Positions 1-14,000 of a stretch of DNA of 64,000 nt are shown in pieces. This stretch comes from Sipunculus nudus (lineage: Eukaryota; Annelida; Sipuncula; Golfingiida; Sipunculidae). The notes beneath the pieces are model-generated. The model had not been told where the DNA came from. It saw nothing but the letters and a program-made list of their open reading frames with translations, and ran no database searches. The stretch is from assembly GCA_026874595.1 (NCBI GenBank), contig CM049313.1, positions 48,659,659 through 48,723,658 of the forward strand, in the 5' to 3' direction. The stretch's first letter is position 1. Each line of letters opens with the position of its first letter. The translations under genes were made by a program, and so were the position numbers.

Positions 1-255
1 TTGGCCTGCAATTTTTCACAGTTTGCTTAAAAAAAAGCTTTTTTTTTTTGTAAAAGACTACAGAATTTTACATTTGCTTGATAACATTTTTTTTTCAAGT
101 TTCATGTATGGCATAAATAACATGGGTATGAACTATGAAATTATATGGATTCGATATAAAATACAAAATATATTTGTCGGTGCATGTTACGCTGATTTTG
201 ACGTACGGGAAAACGGTATTGCCTTTGTCGAGGCTCATAAAATATTTTACCTTAA

Positions 256-515
256 GGCCAAAAAAAAAAAATAAAAGGTATGGTTCACAGGCACTTATTT
301 CAGGAATTCATGAACTGTTTTGAATGTTTCAATGACATATGATCTGGGAAAGCATGAAAATAACAATTTGTTTTCCAAAACAGGTAAAAGCACTTAATAA
401 ATTGTATTATATATTTTTTGAAGATAAAAATCAAAATAACAATTTTTGATGCGGGGGGGGGGGGGGGTTCAAATTGACCCTGACGATGCCTTATAACCAT
501 GCATTTTATATATTT
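256..515. repeat. Degenerate Harbinger-like MITE, copy A
   Basis: It starts ggccaaaa after TAA and continues ggtatggttcacaggcac, matching copies at 38.0, 43.6 and 60.6 kb. It keeps the inner aaaagcatgaaaataaca segment. The right end is decayed and contains a run of about 20 G. Right boundary approximate. Confidence 0.6.
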
Positions 516-1810
516 ATTATTTTTCTATTTGCCTAATGTGCCACAACTTCAGCGGCGGGCAATTCTTTGCCATGCTAATCAAAGATATTTACTGCAACAG
601 TGCACGACAAAATTGGCGTCGGCAAGACATTTACATCGGCCATTTTGCTGTGGCATGTTAGCCGGGAGATCCTGCTAAAGGGTGAACAATACGCTTAGTA
701 TTTGCAGCAGGTCAATTGGTCACATCGGGGAAATTCGCACGATACACACCGCAAATATTGAGCTCTCCCTCCTGACCTACGTCATGACCCGATTAAAAGA
801 TAAACGTCGCATGACAAATATCGGGATAGCATGCGCCAGGCTTGATAGGCACGGCCGCATGAGAGAATGAAAAATACATTCTACTTTCTGTGCGTCTTAC
901 CTTTGGTTGTTAATGCCTCTTTGATGTAATTTTGGTATGTATTTTCTTGATTAAAAGTGCTAACATTTAGATTTTGAAAGCTAATGTCTTTTGATAATGT
1001 GGTGTAATGTACATACTTAAAAAGAATATGCTCTGTACTAGGTGGCTGTCAAACTAAGCCTAAGATTTTTCAGGTGAATGTAAAGTATTTGGTTTGAAAG
1101 AATGATTAATTATCTAACCTGTTCCATGTGATATAAAATTTGTTTTAAATTTAGTTTTTTAGGGGGGAGATGGCTTGAGCAGACCGTTCAAGCCATTTTC
1201 CTTCTCAACTAAAGTTTTGTTTACTGTACAACAAAATTAAAGGGACAGTGGGGTCCCCCCACTCCAAACTTTCGAAGCCATGGATGAAGCCCCTGCTTAT
1301 AAAAAATACCTTGTTGCGATTGGTACCTGGCCTTCTGTGATGACGAATCTTGGAACAGCTGCAGGCAGTTGAGCTAGATCTGAAACAAAACTAAACACAA
1401 CATTCATATTATTCAAGGTAAAGTATCATTTGTATATTTAATAACTTTAATATATAGCCATTCCCCCGGTCGCTGCACGTGTCACAGTCTGAGGTACTTA
1501 CCAGACCTACCTTTAATATGTCATGGCTAGTCATCTGGATTGGAAACAGTTAAGCCTATCGCCGGCAGGGTTCCCCACCACCAGGGCAACTGCCATCTTC
1601 CTGATTACCACCCAACCCCTCCCCCAACATTCCCTTTCCAGCCCGTCACGAGTCATACAGGATATGTATAGAAGTGGGATAACTTATCCAATATTCCAGG
1701 ATGTTACGGTAAACATTAACCAAATGGAGAAAGTAAAACCAGAAAAAGAGTGGAACTTGGGCCCTTGAGCAGGGGATAGTCTTTTTTACCGTTTATCGTA
1801 TAAAAGTTTT

Positions 1811-1812
<2 letters not shown>

Positions 1813-1855
<43 letters not shown>
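1813..1855. repeat. AT dinucleotide microsatellite
   Basis: About 20 AT units, directly readable. Confidence 0.95.
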
Positions 1856-1858
<3 letters not shown>

Positions 1859-2045
1859 AGCAAGGATAAAGACAACGTTGAAGAGAAGTCCCTCTGGAGA
1901 ATAATGGAGAGAAACCGCTAAGAAACAGACCAAAGATATAATGTTAGAAAAATGAAAGAAATAACCTTTGGTATAGGGAACGGAGAAATAATGAAGTCGG
2001 GGAAGGAAAAGTCGCAAAAATGAAGGTGAACGAAAAATGACTTGC

Positions 2046-2087
2046 CCTGTGTTGGAGTGACAGTTGTTGCTGGCACTGTCGTGATCG
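2046..2087 (-). CDS. Exon 53 (last placed): Thr-rich mini-exon with possible GC donor
   Basis: Phase 1-1, 42 bp. It encodes [14 protein letters not shown]. The acceptor is strong (tttcttttcAG). No GT donor keeps the frame, but CAGG|GCAAGT resembles a GC donor and gives a symmetric exon. The next exon is not visible, so the end is uncertain. Confidence 0.5.
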
Positions 2088-5000
2088 CTGAAAAGAAATA
2101 ACATTCTACATGAAGAGATTGGGTCTTATTTGTTAAATCAAGTAGGATTCATATTCCTCATGCCATATAAGCTATATATACAGTGTAAAATATACAAAAA
2201 CAAGATATTATGAATTAAAATGACAAACAAGTAATGACAGGTAATGACAGTCTAAAAGGGAAGACTGTCTAATTTATCAAGATTTTGCGAATTTTTGTTA
2301 CTAAGGACTCACGTGTGCATCCGGTCATGCCATCACCTTCCATGCCCTCGAGGCAAACACAAGTGTACCCATCATCTGTGTCTTGACAGACAGCGCCCTC
2401 TGGGCAGCTGTACAGAGAACTATCTTCACATTCATTGATATCTGGAAAAAGCAAGAACAAGACGTGGAATAGTCAGGAGGAATGGTTGTGGGGGAAAGGT
2501 GTCGAACACTCAGGTACAGAGGTAAAAAGAATTTAACGGATGAAATTGGGACTTGCACATTGTTTGGTTGAAGGAGGAACTCCGGCTAATGGATGGATCG
2601 AAAATAAATAATGTTACACTGTAACCTATTGCATGCACGTATTACTTTTTTTCTGTGGATATGTTTTTCAAACATACGGGTTTAGCTAGCTTAAGAAATT
2701 ATCATACCTTGTTTCGTTGTTGTAGGCATTTCGGTTGTGGCTGTAAATGAATCAAACAAATAATAAGTTAGAAAATATACCAAGTTATATGGTAATTAAA
2801 TAGATAAAATCCAAATATAAATCAAGTATCCGCAGTGAGGTTGTGAAAGGAGGTGATGCTGTGTAAAATCTAGACCTGCATTTGTCCAAAAAATTTTGTC
2901 ATGTCAGATTCAGGTATTACATAACCTTCCCCAAAGCACGAACAACATCAAAACTATGATCCTGTTTACCCTATGCCCAGCTGTCCTCCAGTAATTTACA
3001 ATTATTACTACAGGTGGCACCTGTGTGCTCAATCGTAGGATTCTCATGCAGTCTTTATGGCTCCTTAGTGACAGAGGAGGCCCGTGGAGAATGAAAGTAA
3101 ACCACTCGTACCCCAAGGAAGAAAGCCAAGCATGGAATGATCACTGAATAATAATAAATATGATGACAAAAAATGAAAAATGTAAACTAAACTAACTCTT
3201 TCCTCAACCTGAAGCAATTCTTTGTGAAATAAAGTATTAAGATAGTATCTGATAAAAGCTTTTCTTTGATAAGAAGGATTGTGAGTATATTAGATTTCAT
3301 GCTGAGTTAATCCAAGTGCAGTGCTCTGTATCTAGGCAATACAGATTAACTGTCCTGAGTTAGTTATTTTGACGTAACGTCATGATGACACTTAATTTTA
3401 AGATTAAAGTCATCTATTCTAGTTAAGATTTTACTTATTCTGTGAACAATTTACACCCACTTACAGGCAAAATATGATTATTTTTCTTTTATCAATGGCA
3501 ACATAATATCAAAATGGCATAAACCTTAAACGCTTGTTCCCTAATAGACTGATAGTGTGGTTTGTTTAAATTGGGTACAAAGTTCCCAGTGCTCGCTAAA
3601 TTAAGACGTCAAGTAAAAGAAAGTATGATTTGTTACGGGGTGACATAAAAGCGGACCGAACTGTCTCGCTAGTGAAGCTTGCGTTGCTAGCGAAGCGGTT
3701 TGTAACCCGGACATGTGCGCCACCGACGTGGGTTCGAACAATCTGTCTTCGAAACACATTACACTGCAAAATAAGCTGTCCTTAAGTATATCTTTTCAGT
3801 ATGATAGATATAGATTAAAACAATAAAATTTCCTTACTCGCTTCAGTTGTGGTAGATGGCGGCATTGTTGTTGTTACTGCAAAACATAGAAAATCACACA
3901 GGAAATCAATTGTTATTTTAAATTTGAATGTGTCTCGATCACTAACACTGATAAAATTATTTTTAAATTGGCTCCCGATTTTAGGACTTTATAACAGAGT
4001 TTAACATGAGAGAAGGGATCAATGAATAAAATCTTGACTGTAAGAAAAAAACCCAGACATTTATGGTTCAATGTTGGATTATATGTGACTATCATAAATA
4101 AATTAACATTAATAATAGTTTTAATAAATAAATAAAATATTTATGTATATCATTTATTTTATATCATCAATAATTATTAATTTTCATTTATATGTTTATA
4201 TCTAATTTCTGTATATCTTATGCATGTGTGTGTGTGTGTGTGTGTTGCATTAGTTCTGACTACAATCTGTGGACTACAGGTCAGAATGATAAAGCCGCAA
4301 TGATTGATAACAACGTGCGAGAAGGTAACAGACTTCCTTTTCTTAAAGCTACCTGAACCTCATCTTAATTGCCAAGATAGGTGGTTAATCAGTGTTGGGG
4401 TCTTGAATATAATAACAAAAAAAAACGGTGGCCTGTATAACCCAGACAGACCTGAGCATTGTGTGATGCCGTCCCCGACCATGCCCTCAGGACACACACA
4501 TCTGTACCCCCCAGGGAAGTTCTGGCAGTAGTCGTCCTCAATACACTCGTGGTCTCCCTCGTCGCATTCATCAATATCTATAGGTGAACAGAAAGTAATT
4601 GAAACATGCAATGATCTTTTAAAAAGTAAGCAATTTTCCAGCAGCATACTCCATCTGCATGTTTCCTCGATGTAAAAAAGGGTTTTGATAGCCTTGATCA
4701 TACTGTCTTACTTACAAAAATGAGCAACTATGGCATAAAAGGTATACCGCTTATGTGGTTCGAAAACTACCTGTCTAATCGTAAGCAAGTGGTTTATTCT
4801 AATGGATTGCTTTCAGAAGCACGCACCTTGGACATAGGTACCCCACAGGGCACTGTCCTTGGACCTATATTTTTCCTTTTTTATTTAAATGATCTTCCAA
4901 TGTTCCTCAGTGAGAAATGCGTCATTTATGCTGATGATATTTAAATTTATTCTTCAGCGAATTCAGCCGCTAAAGCTATAGAGTCATTACAAGTAAATCT

Positions 5001-8000
5001 CGGAATTGCACTTAAATGGTTTAGAGAGAATCGACTGAGTATAAATCCCCAAAAATCATCATTCATATTATTTGGCCCTAAGTCTAAAACCAATGGAAAT
5101 CAAATGAACATTTCCATGGATAACATTACAGTGATGCCGGTTGAACACACAAAGCTTTTAGGTGTTATCATCGACGCTGGCCTTACATGGAAAAAACATA
5201 TACAACTGGTGTGCGACAAAATAGTTTCAAAACTAGGTCTCCTTTTCAGATTAAGCAAAACCTTAGATATCTTTAGTTTAAAAATACTTTACAATGCCTT
5301 AATTCAGAGTCACATTGATTATTGTATATCTGTCTGGGGTAATTCCTACAAAACGTATTTATTACAACTCCAAAAACTTCCAAATAGAGCTGCTAGAATC
5401 GTTACTAAAACTTATGATACCAATATATCCTCTACATCATTGATTACAACATTGGGTTGGATGAATGTTAAACAGAGATACCAATATTTTGTTTCTTTAA
5501 TGGTCTTTAAATGTTTGTCTGGTAATGCCCCTCCCTCTTTTACGCATACGTTCAAGCGTGTTAATAGTGCATATAATACTCGTTTTCTCAGGGCTTCAAT
5601 TTATCATTACCTAAACCAAACAGAGAATCCTTCAAAGCAAGTCTTGCATATGCTGGTCCCATCCACTGGAATTCTTTACCTGTAAGTGTCAAATCTGCAA
5701 CCAATCTCTACTTGTTTAAATCATTGTACAAGCAATTTATGCCATATAATTTTTCATAGCTTGTTCACGGGTGCCTTTTCGTCTTTGTATTCATCACCTA
5801 TATTACTGTGTCATTATGTTATATATTTATTGTGAAATCACGATCTTACATGTTTTAATTTTTAGTTAGGCCTCTTATTTAAATTTATTTACTCAATATT
5901 CGTGTATATCATTTAAGAATTTTTTTTCTGTGATAATTTTAAACCATGTATGTATAACTTTTTTTATGTATGCATGTATTTTAGTTTCAGTTCTTTCATA
6001 TTTGCTTTTTTAACTGTGTACTTATCGATATCATCTTGACCAGGACCCTATAGAAAAACAGCTTTTGCTGAATAGGCTATCCTGGTTAAATATGTATTAT
6101 AAATAAATAAATAAATATTTTAATATAAAGTCGGCGTCATGTAACACAAATGTCATAGTTTAGGTTAAATTTGAAAAGTTTTGTGCATTGCCGTGTAGTT
6201 TTGCAGTGAGATGTTACTATTTGGGCTTGATTTAGTATAATAACTGACACCATTGCTGTAAATTTCCAGCCTCAAAAATAATATTAAAGTTACATGTATA
6301 TTAACATATCATACCGTTATAAACACTTAGCAGTTAACACTGTTGCTACTAAAATTACCTAGGGTGAATGGGTTTCGCTATTTGATACATTTTACACATT
6401 CAATGTATTTTTTATGATTACGTTCATCTGAATTTCTAAGTAAGTAATAAGCTGCATCTGCAGGATACAAGGCACAAGCTTTACATTGAAAGTCCTTCAG
6501 AAATCGTTTTTGAGTCCCCTTATTGGGTCAAAGTGACCTACAGTCTACTTCGTACGGGGCAGAAACATGACATGTGTCGGTTTGAACAGAATCAGCCCAA
6601 CAAGGTTCTCAAGGAATGCGTCAAGGAATACTTCTTGTTATATGGTACAGCCCATTCACCCATTTTGAGTTCAATTCCACACATAAGATCCAATACAGGC
6701 GGATATACCCCTTTCATACCCTATTCCCCAGAGGTTCGAGTCTGAGGCCCTGAGCCCCCGCCCCACTTTCAGCATCCTGTATCCGCCCCGTCTTTTTATT
6801 ACATACCATCACATCCGTTGTTTCCATTGCTGACCGTGCCCTCTGGACAGTCACAGGTGTAGCTTCCATCCGTATCAGTACACACAGCGTCCCCGGTGCA
6901 ACTGTTCTGTTCACTGTCCGCGCACTCATTGATATCTGCTCATAAAAAATACATTGCCTCAGTTCCATAAAAAGGAGCCAGTATTGCTCCGTTTTTTCAA
7001 TGTTTGCAGATTACAAATGGTTTCCCTCGTTATAGTCAAGTTTAAATACTTTTAACCCTTTTAAATTATTTCTGCTCCCCAAATATTGGACCCTCTAAAC
7101 AAGTTTAAAAAAAGAAGTTAAAAGTTTTGCATTTTCTTTATTCCTATTTCGATCTTATAAGCAATTTGGAATCCAGGTTTCCAGCGGTGAAAGAACATGA
7201 TTGAACCCGGCAGCTATTTTCTTACATCGTATTATTGACATAATATTTGTTTAATGTATTATTTACATCAAATAAAAAAAGAACTATTTCTTGAAATATT
7301 TTGTGTTTGTAGCTGAGGTGCTCACTCTCGCAGTCTGCATCTTCTGTCATTCGCATGAATCCTTCTTGACATGGCTCAGTTAGTTTAGTGCACTCCTGAT
7401 TTGGGTCGCCAGTGTAGCCTTCTGGACACTGACAGTGGTAGCCGCTTCCTTGATCGTCGTTTATGCACTCAGAATTTGTTCCACAAGCTCCGTGGTGGTA
7501 GTTTCCTGTCTCACACTCGTTCTCATCTAAATTTACAAGTATTTATAGACTATGAATACAAAAACTGAACACGAAATATAGTGCTAAAAGTGAAAATTAT
7601 TAAAAGAATGGATGAAGGAACTGCTTGTACCTATTTATTCGGAAGTCCACATGGGTTTCCCCACACTTTGATATCAGATCCAGCCGTGTTTCTAATGCTC
7701 TTTCATTTTCCCTTTTCCTAACGATAAATGCATAACTGGCAAGACCTGGGGCCTTTACCAAACCCTTAAATCTATGTTTAATTCCGATTCATTGCATACC
7801 CAATGTTATTGTTACGACTGTGACACCCTAACAACTGCCCTTTGTGACTTGCCGTTAACAGTCCATGACACAAGTAAATATAGAAATTAAATAAATTACT
7901 TTAAGGAGCCACTGATATGTAGGTTCAGACTACATATCTAGTTATCTATGCATTAGGTAAATAGTTACTGTATAACTAGAATATGGTTTTGACAATAACA

Positions 8001-11000
8001 CAACTGCCTTTTACTTACCTTTTTTATTGAAATTATGAGCTTTCTGGCCTGCTCTGTGTACGTATTAATGAACTATATTAGTTAATTCCTGTTCAGGTGA
8101 GTTCTCTTAACGCTGCGGTGACAGATGTGCCAGTTTGATTCTTTACAAGCTGTTAGTAAACACTTTACAGACGCAAATGTTGACATAAAACATGCAACCT
8201 AATTATTTTTTTTGCATATGTGTGGGAGTTGAAAGGTCATTAGTTGCAAAATACCCTTTCCAAAACTCTGGCTCGTCCGACTTGCCGCCAGATTTCCCTG
8301 TTTAATGTATTTATATTATTATGGCGGGCATACATGTAATAAATAGGTGGATATAAACAAAACGACGTCTGCGTGTATTGGGGTTGTTGTTTTCTGGCAC
8401 ATTTTAATATAACAAATTAAAGGGATTAACTTTAGTTTACAGACGTCAGATATCGGAATGAACATCTTAAAGTGGTAGATCTATATCTACTTTAAGAACT
8501 AACACAGTCAATCTTATCTGAGATAATACCTGCAGATAAGTTTTAAAAGGAACATACATACCTGAACAGTATGCAATGCCGTCCCCGACCATCCCCTGTG
8601 GACACACACATCTGTAACCCCCGGGGTAGTTCTGGCAGTTGTCGTCCTCAATACACTCGTGGTCTCCCTCGTCGCATTCATCAATATCTATAGATGTACA
8701 GAATATATCTTTTTATTTCATGTTTATCAGTATGCTATATATTACCGACAACACAGGTTGTCGGGTTATCTTGCCTGTACTTGCAGCATAGCCGTGTGAG
8801 GTTAAGTGACCCCTTGTTCAATTAGCCATGTTTTAAGTTCACTATTATCACATAATATGTTGAAAAAAATAAATATCTAAGAATAATTCAGATATATATA
8901 TATATATTTAGGATCAATTATATAATATACCTTCGCATTCATTATTTTCATTTGCTACGTAACCAACGCCACAATCGGGAGTCAGCTCATCACAAGTGGT
9001 TCCGTCTCCCGTGTACCCTTGACGGCACACGCAGGAAAACCCTGGTCCCGGAAGCTCAACGCAGTTGGCGTTGACGTCACAGTTGTTCAGTTCTTCTTCA
9101 TCACATTCCTTTATCTCTGCAAAAATGGATACGGTAATATACCATATGACGTCATGATTAAAGAGCATGCTACGTCACGATTTTATAGCGTTTTGTTTCT
9201 TTAGGCACCATATAGATTCGGGTTTGAGTGTAACCCGAAATTGTCGTGGCCATATGTTCTAAACACATCCTCTATGAGATCACCGATTGTGCTCTAGCGG
9301 CCATACTGAATTTTTGGTTGGTCAATAATTCGATTGGGCTGAATAATTAAATAGGCACCAACAATCAATGTGAGCGTACGAAATATAAAAAAAAATTCTC
9401 TTTTATGCTGCGTGCGAAAGAAAATTAACTATTGTAATTAACTATTGATGCCATATTGGATAATCGGCAGGTCTGTAAATCGATAGATGTGGAGGCATCA
9501 TTGACACATATTATCCCTATGAATTTGAGAAAGATCAATTATATCCTGTTTGGGATACTGCGTACAAAAAGCAGCCTCGCGGACGGAGGAACGGACAGTG
9601 AAAGAGTTCATTATAATGCCCCGCTTTTTTTTCTTAAAATCCGTTCTCGGTCTTATTGTGAATCGGGATCAGTAAAATATTAATTGGGAATGTGTCTCGT
9701 TGTATTGACCAAATCTTGTTCAATACATCCTTCAGGTAGGTACTTGATATACGTGATGTATGTACGTGGATTACTTTTGTTCTCACCAACCTTTACATCC
9801 GTTGTTGCCGTCAATGACCATCCCCTCCGGACATTCACACCTGAAACTTCCATCCGTATCCATACAGACAGCGCCCCCTGTGCAGTTGTTCAGCTCACTC
9901 TCTCCACATTCGTTGATATCTGATAATTACAACAACAAAAATATTCGTCCGAATATTTGACGTCCGATAAGTAGTTTTCACAAGTTGTATAATATATATT
10001 TATAGCCATTCGATGGCGCATTTCAGTATCAGTTTGTATGCCTTTGAACATTTAAAGAATGTTGTCTAAATGTAGATTTCCTCGATTCTTATATCCAAAA
10101 TAATTAGCTTTCGAAGTCTTTAATTGCCGTGCTGGTCTGTTATCTACAAAACAGTAATGTAAATGATTGACACAATTTGAAGACTAGGTCGGTGTAGGTT
10201 CTTATACACTAGCTGTCGGGTGCTCAGCCCCCTTACTCCCTATAATGTAGGAAGAGGCTGAACACCCGAAAGCTAGTGTTAAGATTCTACCAGAGCTAGT
10301 CTTCAAAAAGGTGGCAACCATTTATATTGCTTTCGGAGTTTCATTTTTTGGAAGACTAGAATACAATCGAAATTAGAGGTTTAGGACCGTAAATGTACGT
10401 CCTCAGGTAGGGTCCGCTAACGCCAGTTCCTCTTAATTGCAGCCCTGGGGCCATATTGGATGTCAGATTGTTCTGAAATTCATCACTGCAAATGATCTAA
10501 AAGGGAACAATTTTTCAGAAAAAATCACAACATTACCCAAAATTTTATAGGCACCAATCGGATTTTAGAAAGGTCTATCATCTTCTCTTCAAATACAGCG
10601 CTCCAAATGATTAGCAATTGTTCTGTTGCAGACATATTTTAATTCGTGCAGGTCTGTAATATAAAAGGGCTGGAGTCCTTGTGGTCACCAACCAAACCTG
10701 TGACTTTTTAAAAGATAAAATGTATTATCTTTGGGATACTGCACGCGAAAGAAAATCACCGATTGTGCTCTGGTGGCCATATTGTTTATTGGATGGGTCT
10801 GTTATTCAATAAGGCTAGAGGTCTCATAGGCACCAATCATCATTATGAATTTGAGAAAGGTCACGCAAATTCTCTTTGAGATATTGCGCGCAAACAAGAG
10901 TCATTAATTGTGCTCTGGTGGCCATTTTGGAATTTGGACAGGTCAGTTACTGGTAGACCTGGAGCCTGCGTGGACACAAACCATCCTTATGAATTTGAAA

Positions 11001-14000
11001 ACAATCAAATGTATTGTTTGAGAACATACGCTGGTCAGAAAGCGTCACTCACGAACAGAATTATGGACGGACTAGGGTCCTGAATATTGACGGTAAACCA
11101 CCACGGGTGGTCCCGGAATGATATTAAAAGCGGGGTTTATTGTCATTAATGCCTGTAAATCCATTTTATACTTTTCACCCCATTTTTTCATGCCAAGATT
11201 GTAGAATTAATAACGAAAGGTGAGGGGATAGCGTATAACGGGAGACAAAAAAATGTTGATTATATACAGTGTAGATAAGCTTGCATACATCACAAGATAC
11301 ATCATAATTGGTTACTTATTCCAATGTGTCGTCTTCCCGGGAGATCTAGGTCTAAAAATAAATCTTCAGAGCACAACGCATGGTTGATAGCAAATCATGC
11401 AGGTATGTTTATAGAGAGGACATTTCGATTTCTCGACTATACTTGGCGATATACGAATCTGGCGAATAAACGAATGGCAATGGAAGGAGTTCATACTGTA
11501 TTTTGATATTTATTAACTTACTTTCGCAGAGTTCCGTCTCGTAGTTGAAGTGGTAACCCGGCGCACAGTCGATGATCAGACACGCCTCGTCCGGGTTTCC
11601 CGTGGTCCCTGTAGGACACTCACAGTGGTAGCCTGGTACGTCATTCACACACACTGCCCCTGTCCCGCATGGATCCCCCGCCGTGCTGCACGGATCAGGG
11701 TCAACTATAGGTGACAAAGATAAATCGGTAGTTTAATTGATTTAACTGAGACCATGACCCGGAAAACTGAGTATTCTGGTATATCTCAAATATTCATATA
11801 TCTAGCTAAAAAAAAGGAAAGAAAAGTTGTGACTGAAACCCGAATGAAATCTGTACGTTGTTACACTAAGTGCAGGCTCCCCTTTCACGTTTTCCTTCTC
11901 ACAAGCAGATACATTCCAGGACATGGGAAACCTATACATTTATTTTAGGAAACTGCTGAGAAAAAAATCTTTGTTATAAATTCTCGTTTTCTCCAAGTTA
12001 GACCAAGAGGCCAAGTCATACAACGGTTTATGTGTTTAATTAGTTTATATCGGTATTTCCCAGAACATCCCACTTAGCTTAATCAACATTCTTCAAAAGT
12101 GGTATTATTGTTTTCTGTGCGGAGGACATTTCATACAAGGAGGAATCCTAAGACGACAAGTACACATGTGCCAGCTACATTATCGATACACGGCTGGGTG
12201 TGTTTGATATCTAACATTTGATTAATCTTGGGTCTTTCCCAAGTCCATGAGGTAAACAGTTCAGGCTATGTACCTCAAATTTGCCTATATAACTCCAGTG
12301 TATGTAGTCTGATAGGTCTGGAGGCCTCATAGACACCATTCATCACTATGAATTCGAGAAAGATCAAATACATTCTGTTTGTAATACTTTGCTCGAATTA
12401 TTCTAAGGGAATGTGTAATATTGAATTTCGTAAAATTTTACCAAATCTTGTTCAAAACATCCTTCAGATAAATACTTTATGTACGTCACGTATGTATGTG
12501 AGTTACACTTGTTCTCACCAACCTTTACATCCGTTGTTGCCGTCGCTGACCATCCCCTCCGGACATTCACATTTGAAACTTCCATCCGTATCCATACATA
12601 GAGCGCCCCCTGTGCAGTTGTTCAGCTCACTGTCTCCACATTCGTTGATATCTGATGAATACAAAACAAATATTCGCATAACTTGACGTCCGATTTTCAC
12701 ATGTTCAGAATATTTATTTATATACGTTCGATTGCTCATTTAAAAATCATTTCGAACTTTCAGATAATGTTATTCAAATAAGATTTCCTTATGTGTTATT
12801 TCCAGGAATAATTTGATTTTAAAGCCCTCATTTATAGACCCAACCCCTTGCTCCGCTCACACATTCTCTGAGTGTTGTAAGAGTCGCTGTTGTACCATTT
12901 CAGGTCTCGGCGTATAAACCAGCCCCATATGCATGCAACTAACTTACCATAATCTTTATCCGGTTAAGAGAAACATGCTTTATCCAGTTTAGATAAACAT
13001 GCTTTAAGGATTTAAGATGTAGATCTTACTGTATTTTCTATCAATATTAATCTCGTTCCTACGCGATAGTATCGCGTCGGAACGAGATAATTATCGCGTG
13101 AAACACAAGATACTATCGCCTTGGAACGAGATAATTATCGTATGACCCGGAGAAACTATCGCGTGGGAACGAGATAATTATCGCGTAGGAACGAGATAAT
13201 TATCGCGTGAAACACTAGATACTATCGCCTTGGAACGAGATAATTATCGTATGACCCGGAGAAACTATCGCGTGGGAACGAGATAATTATCGCGTAGGAA
13301 CGAGATAATTATCGCCTGACCACCTGATACTATCGCTTGGAGCAAGATAAAAATAATTTTCTGTGTGCCCTATACGAGCCACCATAGTGAACCTGTTTGT
13401 GTACCATATAACCTCGACAACAGCTATGACATAAACATGATAGCCAAAGGTGAGGGTGACGAATGATGAACTAAAAGTTTTACTGTAATTTATAGTCCAT
13501 GAGCCAGACTCCCGCCCCCCCCCCCCCCCCCCCCCCCAAAAAAAATGGGATCGACTACCAAATAGGGGGACTAAATGCTGTTATGTTTTTCAGTTACTAC
13601 AGCATCTGAACTGTATGAAAACATGTGATGGACATGCAGCATGCCCAGCTAAATGTCTTTTTGGCGGCCATCTTTAAAATATTTGCATTTTTTGTGTACA
13701 ATTTAATTTTTGGTAATAATTTGGTTTGTGATCGGTCTTGGTCACATTTTGTTTACCAAGTGCTGTTAAAATGGCGAAACATAACTTTCAACAGATATGC
13801 CAAGGGGGCATGATAAGCAGGGGACAGGATAAGACCTGTAAACACAAATACAGATTACTTATGATGGAATCCAGGATATTCAACAATTAACTTAATATCT
13901 TGAAAAAAAACATTACACACATTAGCAGTGTTTTGGAGCATTCAATATGGTTGCAAGCATTCGGTCAGAAATATCTCAAGAGAAAATATGTTCACTCTTG

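Larger units (their letters stand above)
1..2045. other. Region with no supported gene
   Basis: Apart from a MITE-like piece (256-515) and an AT microsatellite, I see no exon with splice signals. A more GC-rich patch (about 540-870) and a patch at 1,450-1,770 have short open frames without recognisable protein features. The 3' exons of the large gene, if present here, could not be identified. Confidence 0.5.

Noticed and set aside
1523-1768. 81-codon plus-strand open frame
   Set aside because: Composition and lack of motifs suggest chance or an unknown repeat.
13051-13350. CRISPR array
   Set aside because: Repeats abut each other with no unique spacers, and the setting is eukaryotic.
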